From CBIHON01 sp966211965 (GTDB taxonomy: Bacteria > Pseudomonadota > Gammaproteobacteria > Burkholderiales > Burkholderiaceae_D): 45,248 nucleotides of DNA. Below the pieces are notes generated by a model. That model saw only the letters and a program-made list of their open reading frames with translations, made no database searches and had not been told where the DNA came from. Shown here piece after piece: positions 18,041-25,928 of the stretch. Position 1 is the first letter of the stretch; each line of letters starts with the position of its first letter. The translations under genes and the position numbers were made by a program. The stretch lies in the NCBI GenBank assembly GCA_966211965.1, contig CBIHON010000043.1:1-45248 (forward strand), given 5' to 3'.

Positions 18041-19129
18041 ATGGAAAGTCCGGACAAAGAACGGAAGCATCAAAAGCTTCGTTTGCGAATGAACCGTATA
18101 TCAATCGTAAACTGCGTTCTGCAAACGCTTACCCTTGCCGCCTATGCCTGGGCCGGCAGCACGCAGTGGCCTGTGGTTCTGGCTTTTTTTCTTGCGAGCG
18201 GAAGCACGACGGTTTTTTTCGCGATATTCATTGCCGCGGGATGGAACTTGCGGTTTAAGGACAAGGGACTTCTTGTACCTCAACTAACCGTCGGCAGTGC
18301 TATTCAGATAGCCTTCCTGATCATCGAGCCGAAGCTGTGGATCGTGTTTCTGCTCTCCTTCGTCGTCACTTATGCCTACGCGATGATACGGTTCAGCCCG
18401 CGTCAATTTACCGCGGCATGGCTTGCTTTCGCGATCATCACGGCAGCCGCCTTGTACGCCGGGCGCGATCGCTTCGGCTACCCGGGTACATCAGGTTTTG
18501 ACATCTTCATTTTATGGCTCTACTTCTGCTTTGCTATCCGCTCACTGACTTTGATCTGTGCACAATTCAGCTACTTGCGTGACCAGTTATCCGAAAAAAA
18601 CAAACAATTGTCGGCATCGGTGGAAAAAATCAAGGAACTCGCCAGCCATGACGATCTTACCGGCGTCTACAACAGGCGTTCTTTCATGCTTTTTCTGGCC
18701 GAGGAACAGGCCAGAGCCGATCGCTCGGGACAGAAATTTTGGGTGGCGATTCTCGATCTCGATCATTTTAAATCGGTCAATGACCGCTTCGGCCATCTGG
18801 TCGGCGACGAGGTCTTGCGGACGTTTTGCCGGGCTGTGCAAGCGGCAATACGTAATACCGATCGATTCGCCCGCTACGGCGGTGAGGAATTCGTGGTGCT
18901 TTTGGCGTCGACCGCGACTACCGATGCCGCAGGTATCGTGATGGAGCGCATTCGGCTTTCAACGCAATCCTCGGACTGGAGCAGCCTGGCGCCGGGACTG
19001 GCGGTCACGGTGTCCGCCGGCATAACGTCGTTTCGTTCCGGCGAATCGGTTGAAGAGCTTTTGGGCCGGGCCGATGCGGCCCTTTACGAAGCAAAAGGCA
19101 GAGGCCGAAATCGCGTCGTTTTTGCGTGA
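18041..19129 (+). CDS. Membrane diguanylate cyclase (GGDEF)
   Basis: A 362-residue diguanylate cyclase making c-di-GMP from two GTP. About six transmembrane helices occupy residues 20-178, then a short coiled coil (180-200) and a GGDEF domain (about 200-360). The active site is GGEEF (280-284), and the RxxD inhibitory site RNTD (271-274) sits exactly five residues upstream, so feedback inhibition is expected. The ATG at 18041 is chosen (gggg at a good distance); upstream in-frame codons from 17828 encode no recognisable protein. It is one of three c-di-GMP enzymes in the window. Confidence 0.9.
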   Translation: MESPDKERKHQKLRLRMNRISIVNCVLQTLTLAAYAWAGSTQWPVVLAFFLASGSTTVFFAIFIAAGWNLRFKDKGLLVPQLTVGSAIQIAFLIIEPKLWIVFLLSFVVTYAYAMIRFSPRQFTAAWLAFAIITAAALYAGRDRFGYPGTSGFDIFILWLYFCFAIRSLTLICAQFSYLRDQLSEKNKQLSASVEKIKELASHDDLTGVYNRRSFMLFLAEEQARADRSGQKFWVAILDLDHFKSVNDRFGHLVGDEVLRTFCRAVQAAIRNTDRFARYGGEEFVVLLASTATTDAAGIVMERIRLSTQSSDWSSLAPGLAVTVSAGITSFRSGESVEELLGRADAALYEAKGRGRNRVVFA

Positions 19130-19210
19130 GGGTGCTTTTCCTTGTGCCCGGAACGCACACATATCATGCAGTCAAGCGAGGTCGGCTCACCTGCTGCGCA
19201 AGTTTAAATT

Positions 19211-20539
19211 GGCTGCACCGCCTATGTCAGCGCCCCGTTGTCCGCCGAAGCCGCCTTCGACTTCGCGCAACTCTCACAAGTGACCAAGGTCGCGGTGCGC
19301 ATGCTCGACAACGTGCTGATGTCTACCAAATGGCCGCTCGAAGGATAGGCCCGTGAAGCCTCCGACAAGCGCCGTCTCGGCATCGGCTTCACCGGCCTAG
19401 GCGACGCATTGATCATGCTCGGCCTGCGCTACGATTCCGAAGCAAGTCGCACCCTGGCCGCCGACATCGCCCGCGCAATGCGCGACGCCGCCTATGCCGG
19501 CTCGGTCGATCTAGCGAAGGAGCGCGGCGCGTTCCCGATGTTCGGCGTCGAACGTTACTTGCAAGGCGGCTTCGCCGCGCGCCTGCCCGAGACCCTGAAA
19601 AGCGACATCCGCCGGCATGGCATCCGCAACTCGCACCTGACCTCGATCGCCCCGACCGGCACGATTTCGCTGGCCTTCGCCGACAATGCAGCGAACGGCA
19701 TCGAACCGCCGTTCTCCTGGTTCTATAACCGCACCAAGCGTATGCCCGACGGCAGCAAGAAAGACTACACCGTCGAAGACCACGCCTACCGCGTCTATCG
19801 CGCCCTCGGCCACGACGTCGGCAAATTGCCGGAAGCCTTCCTCTCCGCGCTGGAGATTTCCGCCACCGACCACATGCTGATGGTCGCCGCCGTCGCGCCC
19901 TATGTCGACAACGCGATATCCAAGACCGTCAACGTGCCAGAGGATTATCCGTACAGCGACTTCAAGAGCCTGTACATGGAAGCCTGACGCAAGGGATTCA
20001 AAGGCATCACCACCTACCGACCCAACAGCGTGCTGGGCGCGGTGGCCGTCTCCGAATAATCCGGCGTACCCTTCGAAGTCTGGGTACTCGGCGGCCAGCC
20101 GCCACGCGGTTTGCACGTGATCGCCAAGACGCTCTTCACCGACATGCGCGCCAACGACCGCGGCTGGCTGCGCAAGAAGCTCTTCATGCTGACCCATGCC
20201 TACGGCTACGCCTTCGACATGCCCCTGCCGCCGCACGGCGAGATGGTACGCTTGCCGAGCGCCACCGCCGCGCTGGCCAGACTGCTCGAATGGCGCTACC
20301 ACCAGTTGGGCGCGCTCACAAGCAAAGCCGACGACCCCGCGCCAGTGCTCAACGCCTTGTTCGCGCTGCACGAACCCAAGACCGGCACCGACGGCACGCT
20401 GGCCTGGGTCGCCGACATCAGGAACCCATCGACCGAGTATGACTTCGTGCTGATGCTCAAAGAGCTGCAAATGCCCGACGGCAGTCGCAGGCCATACAGC
20501 ATGTGCCTGACCGGCGGCCAAGGTCCGCCGCCAACCTGA
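19211..20539 (+). pseudogene. nrdJ: Decayed class II (cobalamin-dependent) ribonucleotide reductase, internal fragment
   Basis: One frame reads through as a large NrdJ-type reductase segment but carries three internal stops: TAG 19346-19348 (after WPLEG), TGA 19985-19987 (after YMEA, where the family has Trp before RKG) and TAA 20057-20059. Recognisable parts are VAVRMLDNVL, GFTGLGDALIMLGLRY, NSHLTSIAPTGTISLAF, GIEPPFSWFY, TTYRPNSVLGAV, PKTGTDGTLAW and NPSTEYDFVLMLKE. The N-terminal part, including the cysteines of the active site upstream of 19211, and the C-terminal tail after about 20520 are missing. No frameshift is needed, so the damage is mostly point mutation plus end loss. A functional copy is expected elsewhere, or the enzyme has been replaced. 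Confidence 0.88.
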
Positions 20540-20540
20540 G

Positions 20541-20747
20541 CATGAATAAGATTCTGTTCTTGTTGTCGAACGACTTAAAGAGGATCCTTCTCGGCTCGCC
20601 CACTGCGATGTTCGGATGGGTAGTCTTGCTATACAGGTGCTTCGCGATCTTTTCGGATTCACGGAAGAAATTCGCCTCGTTCGTGAAGATTCGGGTGTCG
20701 AAATGGGTCGCAGTGTTGGAGGTGTTGAATTGTTCGTTGGTAGAATG
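20541..20747 (-). pseudogene. Possible NdpA-like nucleoid-associated protein remnant
   Basis: The minus-strand frame encodes IFTNEANFFRESEKIAKHLY then SKTTHPNIAVGE, which resembles the N-terminal region of 37-kDa nucleoid-associated proteins (pattern F..S..IA.HLY..S.HP.I..GE). After GE the similarity stops, and no intact gene continues. The frame runs into the duplicated DNA that begins at 20698. Family match is from memory and short. Confidence 0.4.
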
Positions 20748-21303
20748 AATTAGATTGTTTACGATATCGCTCGTGCAGTTTAAATATTTGGCGGAAGACG
20801 CTTCGCTTTTCCGCCTGATCTCATAATGTCCCCAATCAGCATTGCACTCACACTTTGGCAGATGGGCTTGGTATCCGCGGACCGATTGGTTGCATGGGCC
20901 GACGCACAAATTCTTGATCACACCAACCCAGCGTCCGAGTTCTTCGAACTCTCGTTGCACGGCCCCATTGCCTGCCTAAAGTTGCCGGAGTGTGAATTTC
21001 CACATCGGCCGCTCGAACTGACGTTCACGGAAGAGTTCGCCTTGCGGGCAGAGGCGCTCGATGCGAACTCATGCGCCTCGGCAAGCGAATTCGTCAAATG
21101 GGCCAGCAGAAGATGTATGGGAGAGGACTTGGAAGAGCCGGAGGTCGCTCTTGGCTACCAACTCGATCACTTGTCTTGCGACTGCGATGATATGCTCGCT
21201 GCCCTTCGCTTGCTGCGAGAGGAGTTGCCAAGGCTAATGCCTCGTTGCAGTGCAACAGCTCGTGTTTTTTGGCGCAGGTACCTGATCTTTCCATCGAGCG
21301 ACC
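20698..21303. repeat. Long duplicated segment, copy 1
   Basis: About 606 bp that match 23847-24460 at roughly nine of ten positions, covering 128 bp of upstream DNA and most of a coding region. A single-base deletion near 21268 relative to copy 2 (six T against ttttgtt) shifts the frame. Confidence 0.9.
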
Positions 21304-21359
21304 GACCAACCAATGGCAAACGCTGTCCGCCGCAGGACGTAGGTCATGTCAAACGTTAA
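20826..21359 (+). CDS. Uncharacterised protein, duplicated, frameshifted copy
   Basis: A 177-residue reading frame whose first ~147 residues are nearly identical to the protein at 23975-24490 (starts MSPISIALTLWQMGLVSADR, contains WADAQILD, EFVKWASRRCMGE and LDHLSCDCDD). After ARVF the sequence diverges because of a one-base deletion, so the last ~30 residues are probably out of frame and the copy may be non-functional. I do not recognise the family; the size, acidic character and duplication beside toxin-like genes would suit an immunity protein, but that is inference. The upstream 128 bp are duplicated as well. Confidence 0.6.
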   Translation: MSPISIALTLWQMGLVSADRLVAWADAQILDHTNPASEFFELSLHGPIACLKLPECEFPHRPLELTFTEEFALRAEALDANSCASASEFVKWASRRCMGEDLEEPEVALGYQLDHLSCDCDDMLAALRLLREELPRLMPRCSATARVFWRRYLIFPSSDRPTNGKRCPPQDVGHVKR

Positions 21360-21362
21360 GCC

Positions 21363-21445
21363 GGGTAGGGTGGGCACGGTCCTTTGTGCCCACGCCGTGC
21401 TTCAACCGTTCAGCATGGACACGATGAAGCCGTGCCCACCGTACC
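21363..21445. repeat. GTGGGCACGG-type intergenic repeat
   Basis: ggtgggcacgg (21369-21379) pairs with ccgtgcccacc (21430-21440), with an inner gtgcccac element between. Such elements are common intergenic REP-like sequences in betaproteobacteria. It may serve as a transcript end between the convergent genes around it. Confidence 0.65.
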
Positions 21446-21460
21446 TGATTTCCCAGCAGA

Positions 21461-22090
21461 TCAATTAACGAACCACACATACTTACGAAGCGGCACATAC
21501 CCCCCAACCCGATAGACCGCAGCCACTATCGATCCTCTTTCCGGCCGTGGCATCACCGCATTTCTGCTACATGCCGGTGGCCCTTTTCGCGAAGGCGAAA
21601 GAACAAAGACGCACTCCAATTTCGCGCCGCTCCATTTGGACTCCAAGCGAATTGTCGTCGCCGTCGGAATGGCCTCGTTGCGGGCCTGTCCTTCGCGAGA
21701 CGACGACGTATCGTCGGCATAGTAGCCGTTGCACTTTTTGTCTTCGGTCTCAAGCCGCACACAGCGGGATACTTTTGCCGGCATGATTTTCGTACCGTCG
21801 GCATCGAGTTTGACCAGTTGCAGTTCAGCCGCGTCCTGCACTTCAATGATCCGGTCGACATTGCATGACTCCGGATTTTCATGGGCATGATCAAATGCAT
21901 CGAGCTTGCGCGCTTGCTCTTGCGGCGGGAGTTTGCTGATGGTTTTAACCGTTTTCTCTAGGTCCGCACGAATGCTCAAGCAAAGCGCAGATGGCGATGC
22001 GGGGGCCGCCGGCGGTTCGGTTGCAAAGACGCTCGCCGATGCAAGCGTGCTGATCGCGACGGCCGCTGCGCGTTTTATGAGAATATTCAT
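21461..22090 (-). CDS. Exported Cys-rich protein, candidate immunity partner
   Basis: A 209-residue protein with a clear signal peptide (MNILIKRAAAVAISTLASAS, cleavage near VFA-TE), so it is periplasmic. The mature part holds six cysteines (about residues 37, 75, 108, 119, 159 and 174), fitting three disulphides. Its ATG overlaps the stop of the upstream L,D-transpeptidase-like gene (ATGA, 22087-22090), so the two are translationally coupled. A periplasmic protein encoded immediately after a peptidoglycan-targeting toxin is the standard arrangement of a T6SS immunity protein. I recognise no named family; the role is inferred from context. Confidence 0.65.
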   Translation of the reverse strand: MNILIKRAAAVAISTLASASVFATEPPAAPASPSALCLSIRADLEKTVKTISKLPPQEQARKLDAFDHAHENPESCNVDRIIEVQDAAELQLVKLDADGTKIMPAKVSRCVRLETEDKKCNGYYADDTSSSREGQARNEAIPTATTIRLESKWSGAKLECVFVLSPSRKGPPACSRNAVMPRPERGSIVAAVYRVGGYVPLRKYVWFVN

Positions 22091-22824
22091 TCGATCGTAA
22101 TCTTCCCGACATGTTTGTCATTTGCACGGCAAAGAATGAGGTAGTTATAGACCTGATCCCAGCCTATCACCGGAGCTTGGCCGATCGGATAGGGGAGGCC
22201 TATTCCGCCCGGCGCTTTAGGCATCCATGCGCTCGTCAGATCTTCGAAGCCGGGTTTCGGGGCGCCCTTAGGGTCAACGATAAAAGCGCGGACAGTGACA
22301 CAACCTTCGGAAATTTCGCCGGTGTGCAAATAGCGGCTGGCACGCTCGTAATTCCCCGGGCAATTATCAATGAGGAACCAGGACTTGTGGTAGGTCGCCC
22401 ATTGGGAATAGGCGGCGCGAGTTGCAGAATGCGGGTAGTCGGGAATGCACAAGGGGTAAGTGCCGGCAGGGACTTGCGTGTAGGTCTTGCCATCGGTCGG
22501 ATGAGTGAAGGCGCCTGAAAACGCGTTGTATGGGCCTTGCCCGCCGATCCATATGGCCTGCTGCTTACGATTGAAGCGAATAAATCCAGGCGGTTGATGC
22601 CGGAGATTGGTCACGAACCACGAGGTGCTTGCACCCTTTGATTTGATATTTCCTTTTTCGCCTTTGTATGTCCCTTCCAGGAGCGTAAAGTATTCGCGGT
22701 TGCCCTTCATGCCTTCCCACTGCACTTTCATCCCATACGGCAACGACTGTCTGCCGAAGCGATCCAGTTGGACGGCAAGCCAATCATCGCTCGTTCGGCC
22801 TACAAATCGTGTTTCGCTCGCCAT
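22087..22824 (-). CDS. L,D-transpeptidase-like protein (Tlde1-like effector candidate)
   Basis: A 245-residue protein without a signal peptide. Residues 40-200 show an YkuD/DUF2778-like pattern: AIWIGGQGPYNAFSGAF, VPAGTYPLCIPD, and the active-site-like LHTGEISEGCVTV, with a His eight residues before Cys in an SxGC motif. Tlde1-type T6SS effectors carry an equivalent H...SxGC pair and alter peptide cross-links in the target periplasm. The start has a good ribosome-binding site (gggagaat). Lack of a secretion signal, plus an overlapping downstream exported protein, suggests delivery by T6SS and co-production with immunity. The enzymatic assignment is motif-based and needs a profile search. Confidence 0.65.
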   Translation of the reverse strand: MASETRFVGRTSDDWLAVQLDRFGRQSLPYGMKVQWEGMKGNREYFTLLEGTYKGEKGNIKSKGASTSWFVTNLRHQPPGFIRFNRKQQAIWIGGQGPYNAFSGAFTHPTDGKTYTQVPAGTYPLCIPDYPHSATRAAYSQWATYHKSWFLIDNCPGNYERASRYLHTGEISEGCVTVRAFIVDPKGAPKPGFEDLTSAWMPKAPGGIGLPYPIGQAPVIGWDQVYNYLILCRANDKHVGKITIE

Positions 22825-23007
22825 AAATTATTCTCCCGCAGTATCAATGAGATGTTATCGTATTGCAAAAATTAATCTTTTGTCCATATAAATATTTGCC
22901 GCCTTTAAGGTTCCCAAATTGCGAGACAGGAGCTTATTTTGTTTTTGCCCTACTTTTCGGCCGGCGCGGGCATCGGCTCTGGGCTACAAAGCCGGGTGCG
23001 GAGTCAA

Positions 23008-23562
23008 ATGACCATGACCAGATGGCTTGTGGCGATGGCGGCGGCAGTGGGCATATTGTTTTCTCAATCTGCCTGCGCCGATGCGGAGGCACGATGGAAG
23101 GCAGAGCAGATCGCTCACCTCGCGCCGCTGCGCGACACATCCTATCGCAATGGAGAGTATGGCTTCAGCGCCGTGATTCCGCGCGGCGTTCAAGCCTATA
23201 AGGCAAGGCCGCCGACGCCGAATCACGGCATTCGGCTGATCCTGGGCCATCAGCGGACTATCGAAGTGTCTGCCGTCTTCGATGCGCCCAAATACGGCTG
23301 CACCAAGATCCAACTCGATCAATCGATCAATAGCGAGCAGCCCGACCATGTCGAGCGTTCGGCGGCTGAGCTGGGCGGCAAGCCTGCCGAGAAGGCTGTG
23401 CTCACCAAGGGAAATTCGATCATGATCATCGTCGCGCGGCGTCGGGACGAGGGCGGGATTTTGTATGAACTTGAACTGACGACCACGCCCGCATCGCGCG
23501 CGAAAGACGCGGCGGTGTTCGATCTTCTAGTGGCGCAATTTCGGGAGCGGAAGCGGGAATAG
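23008..23562 (+). CDS. Small exported protein, unknown
   Basis: A 184-residue protein with a signal peptide (MTMTRWLVAMAAAVGILFSQ, cleavage near SACA-DA). The start at 23008 has cggagtc at good spacing; the in-frame codons from 22939 are rejected. The mature region has YRNGEYGFSAVIPRGVQAY near residue 50 and one conserved-looking Cys. It is divergent from the effector-immunity pair (183-bp gap). It could be another periplasmic immunity or accessory protein, but nothing in the sequence proves it. Confidence 0.65.
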   Translation: MTMTRWLVAMAAAVGILFSQSACADAEARWKAEQIAHLAPLRDTSYRNGEYGFSAVIPRGVQAYKARPPTPNHGIRLILGHQRTIEVSAVFDAPKYGCTKIQLDQSINSEQPDHVERSAAELGGKPAEKAVLTKGNSIMIIVARRRDEGGILYELELTTTPASRAKDAAVFDLLVAQFRERKRE

Positions 23563-23707
23563 ACTTGAAGGTCGCCGGTTGCGCTAATGTTGAGGCTCAC
23601 ATATCCCAGTGTGTGGTAAACGGTATTGGATCTCTCGGACACTGTCCGGCGAAGTCGCATCTCGGCCTGGAAAATGTCAGATCGAGTAGCGACTAATCCA
23701 CTTAATG

Positions 23708-23727
23708 TGAGTTCATAACAGGCGCTA
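23708..23727. repeat. IS-end-like repeat, copy d
   Basis: tgagttcataacaggcgcta differs from copy a by one base. It lies in the gap 23563-23974, directly before the second repeat family (23741-23902). Confidence 0.55.
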
Positions 23728-23740
23728 CCGGTTGCCAAGA

Positions 23741-23902
23741 CCGTAGGCTGGAATGTAATCTCGCCTGCCTAACGTTGCTTGGCCCAGCGTCATGGCAATA
23801 ACCTGATCATTCGACATGTTGATGGATTGCGCAAAGCGTTCCGGAATCGAAATGGGTCGCAGTGTTGGAGGTGTTGAATTGTTCGTTGGTAGGATGAATT
23901 GG
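23741..23902. repeat. 160-bp repeat, first copy
   Basis: This segment (from ccgtaggctg to gatgaattgg) matches 24734-24896 at about 80 percent. Its right part also belongs to the longer duplication starting at 23847. The two copies bracket a ~0.83-kb block carrying two genes. Confidence 0.75.
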
Positions 23903-24460
23903 ATTGTTTACGATATCGCTCGCGCAGTTTAAATATTTGGCGGAAGACGTTTCGCTTTTCCGCCTGATCTCATAATGTCCCCAATCAACATTGCACTCAC
24001 ACTTTGGCAGATGGGCTTGGTATCCGTGGACCGATTGGTTGCATGGGCCGACGCACAAATTCTTGATCAGGCCAACCCGGCCTCCGAGCTCTTCGAACTC
24101 TCATTGCACGGGCCCACTGCCTGCCTGAAGTTGCCGGAGTATGAATTTCCACCTCGGCCGCTCGAACTGACGTTCACGGAAGAGTTCGCCTTGCGGGCAG
24201 AGGCGCTCGATACGAATTCATGCGCCTCGGCAAGCGAATTCGTCAAATGGGCCAGCAGGAGATGTATGGGAGAAAACTTGGAAGAGCCCGAGGTTGCTCT
24301 TGGCTACCAGCTCGATCACTTGTCTTGCGACTGCAATGATATGTCCGCTGCTCTTCGCTTGCTGCAAGAGGAGTTGCCAAGATTAATGCCTCGTTGTCGT
24401 GCAACGGCTCGTGTTTTGTTGGCGCAGGTACCTGATCTTTCCATTGAGCGAGCGACCGGC
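23847..24460. repeat. Long duplicated segment, copy 2
   Basis: Counterpart of 20698-21303. The coding frame is intact in this copy, indicating that copy 1 is the damaged one. Confidence 0.9.
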
Positions 24461-24490
24461 CACGGCGGCCCAGTCGAAGCGGAAGATTGA
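23975..24490 (+). CDS. Uncharacterised protein, intact paralogue of the 20.8-kb gene
   Basis: A 171-residue acidic protein, the intact member of the duplicated pair. It continues past the copy-1 frameshift as TARVLLAQVPDLSIERATG. Most differences to copy 1 are scattered substitutions (for example Asp to Asn, Cys to Tyr, His to Pro), showing the duplication is not recent. No signal peptide or membrane helix, so cytoplasmic. The family is not recognised. Duplicated orphan genes next to effector-like genes often encode immunity proteins; this is context-based inference only. The ribosome-binding site is weak. Confidence 0.7.
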   Translation: MSPINIALTLWQMGLVSVDRLVAWADAQILDQANPASELFELSLHGPTACLKLPEYEFPPRPLELTFTEEFALRAEALDTNSCASASEFVKWASRRCMGENLEEPEVALGYQLDHLSCDCNDMSAALRLLQEELPRLMPRCRATARVLLAQVPDLSIERATGHGGPVEAED

Positions 24491-24519
24491 ACTTGGCGAG
24501 AACGACACTTAAGGCGATC

Positions 24520-24744
24520 ATGGAACAATCGATAACCGGCTTTCACCTGGACGAGGAGAAACATTGGGTTGCAGAACTGGCCTGTGGTCACTTCCAACAT
24601 GTACGTCACAACCCGCCGTGGTCGTTGAGGCCTTGGGTGCTCACCGAAGAGAGTAGAGGCAAGATGTTGGGATTTCGTTTGAATTGCAAGAAATGTGACT
24701 CCGGTTTTCCTCCGGACCATGGAGCGGCTAGGGCCGTAGGCTGA
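24520..24744 (+). CDS. DUF3565-like small zinc-binding protein
   Basis: A 74-residue protein: MEQSITGFHLDEEKHWVAEL, then CGHFQHVRHNPPW, RPWV and LNCKKC. The CGH-x2-H and C-x2-C residues would bind one zinc. This is the pattern of DUF3565 proteins, whose function is unknown. The ATG at 24520 follows aaggcga; a TTG at 24487 is possible. It is 30 bp downstream of the intact duplicated gene. Confidence 0.8.
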   Translation: MEQSITGFHLDEEKHWVAELACGHFQHVRHNPPWSLRPWVLTEESRGKMLGFRLNCKKCDSGFPPDHGAARAVG

Positions 24745-24896
24745 GATGTAATCCCAGCTACCTAAGGTTGCTTGGTCCAGCGCCATGGCAATAGCCTACT
24801 CATTCAACACGTTGATGGATTGCACGAAGCGTTTCACGTGTCGAATTGGGTCGCAGCGTCGGATGTATTGAATTGTTCGTTGGTAGAATGAACTGG
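24734..24896. repeat. 160-bp repeat, second copy
   Basis: Diverged second copy of 23741-23902; it ends at gaactgg just after the shared gttcgttggtagaatga core. It overlaps the last codons of the DUF3565-like gene. Confidence 0.75.
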
Positions 24897-24907
24897 AAAA
24901 AACAAAG

Positions 24908-25312
24908 TCAATGAGGACTCATATCGGCAAAATCCGGCTTGTCGTTTTTTCTGACGTAATAATAAGTAGTATTGTCTTTTGTGACCATGCCGACCCCGCC
25001 GATGCCGATAGCATATTCCCTATTGCCCTCTACCGTCCTGAAATAGCATGAACCAAAAGAATAATCATGAAATTCAAACTCAAATATTGGCCTTGTGTCT
25101 TTCCAGTAACTACGAAATTCATCTGGAGTCATCACGAACAAAGCGCAATCTTGTAGCTGATCTTGATGTATACCCGGCACGTTCATTTTTTCAATGCTGG
25201 CAGCTTTAACAGAAACTGGCGCATACCACCACAGAGACCATAGTGCTACAGAACACGAAAGGATTAAAAGAATAAAGCCGCTGACTTTCAAAGCTATTTT
25301 GATGGCACCCAT
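24908..25312 (-). CDS. Membrane-anchored small protein, candidate amidase immunity
   Basis: About 134 residues. The N-terminus has a single hydrophobic segment (IALKVSGFILLILSCSVALW, then WWYAP), acting as an anchor or uncleaved signal, and leaves a ~100-residue periplasmic domain with FEFHDYSFGSCYF and IGIGGVGMV. Its ATG (25312) comes four bases after the amidase stop, so the two are co-translated. The position, location and size fit an immunity protein protecting the producer's own peptidoglycan; no named family is recognised. A longer in-frame start at 25363 overlapping the amidase is possible. Confidence 0.65.
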   Translation of the reverse strand: MGAIKIALKVSGFILLILSCSVALWSLWWYAPVSVKAASIEKMNVPGIHQDQLQDCALFVMTPDEFRSYWKDTRPIFEFEFHDYSFGSCYFRTVEGNREYAIGIGGVGMVTKDNTTYYYVRKNDKPDFADMSPH

Positions 25313-25316
25313 GGCT

Positions 25317-25928
25317 TTAATATTGCACGTTCTCGCCTTCAGTAGGCAGTTTTCGCGGATCAATTACGCCATGGGCAAACGTGCGTGCACGATCGAGTTT
25401 TAATGTTGCAAGCAGCTCCCTTACTAGCCAACGCGACGACTGATTTTGAGCGTCAGTAGGACTGCCGTAAACCTTACCCTGGGGAGCGCCGACGACCTCG
25501 ATACCAATAGAGTCCGCGTTTGTGGGATAGCGCTGCATAGCCGGTTTCTTCCGTTCCCATGCATCGATTAGCCTATCTTTCTCAACTTTATTATTAGCGT
25601 ATTTTTTCTCTATTTGCGCCAAAACCTGATTGTCGGCAGGCGTACATGTGTGCACCGCCTTGCAATAGGCGTTTATGCGCCCGACATGCCAGCAAATCTG
25701 ATTAATTCTGGCAGTTTGAAAAATCTGACCAGCCGGATTAATCAGAAAATGTGCACCAGTCCCAGAAGGTCTAAAGGCATATTCAGCCATCGTCTTAACG
25801 ACATAGGCACTGCTTGTCTGATGCAAGACGATACCGCTAACTTCACTCATCAAGCCATGTTCAAGCATGGGATAAATCTTCGCCTCGATACGAATATCCC
25901 GCACAATGCCATCGTTCACTATTAGCAT
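25317..25928 (-). CDS. PGRP/amidase_2-like N-acetylmuramoyl-L-alanine amidase (T6SS-type effector candidate)
   Basis: A 203-residue amidase without a signal peptide. The zinc-amidase fold is clear: SGIVLHQT (His36), GAHFLINPAGQIFQTA (59-73), WHVGRINAYC (80-89), SIGIEVVG (140-147) and FAHGVIDPRKLPTEGEN (184-200). The HVG-x5-C and HG..DPRK...E pattern matches amidases linked to T6SS clusters of Burkholderiales rather than the AmpD group ending in KTDPG. It would cut the bond between MurNAc and L-Ala in a target cell. A good ribosome-binding site (aggaaaa) precedes the start. Codon use is more AT-rich than in neighbouring genes, suggesting transfer. Confidence 0.78.
   Translation of the reverse strand: MLIVNDGIVRDIRIEAKIYPMLEHGLMSEVSGIVLHQTSSAYVVKTMAEYAFRPSGTGAHFLINPAGQIFQTARINQICWHVGRINAYCKAVHTCTPADNQVLAQIEKKYANNKVEKDRLIDAWERKKPAMQRYPTNADSIGIEVVGAPQGKVYGSPTDAQNQSSRWLVRELLATLKLDRARTFAHGVIDPRKLPTEGENVQY

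Noticed and set aside
19346..20059. Recoding of TAG/TGA/TAA (selenocysteine or pyrrolysine) in the reductase gene
   Set aside because: Three different stops, wrong residues expected (Trp, Gln), both ends missing; a pseudogene is simpler.
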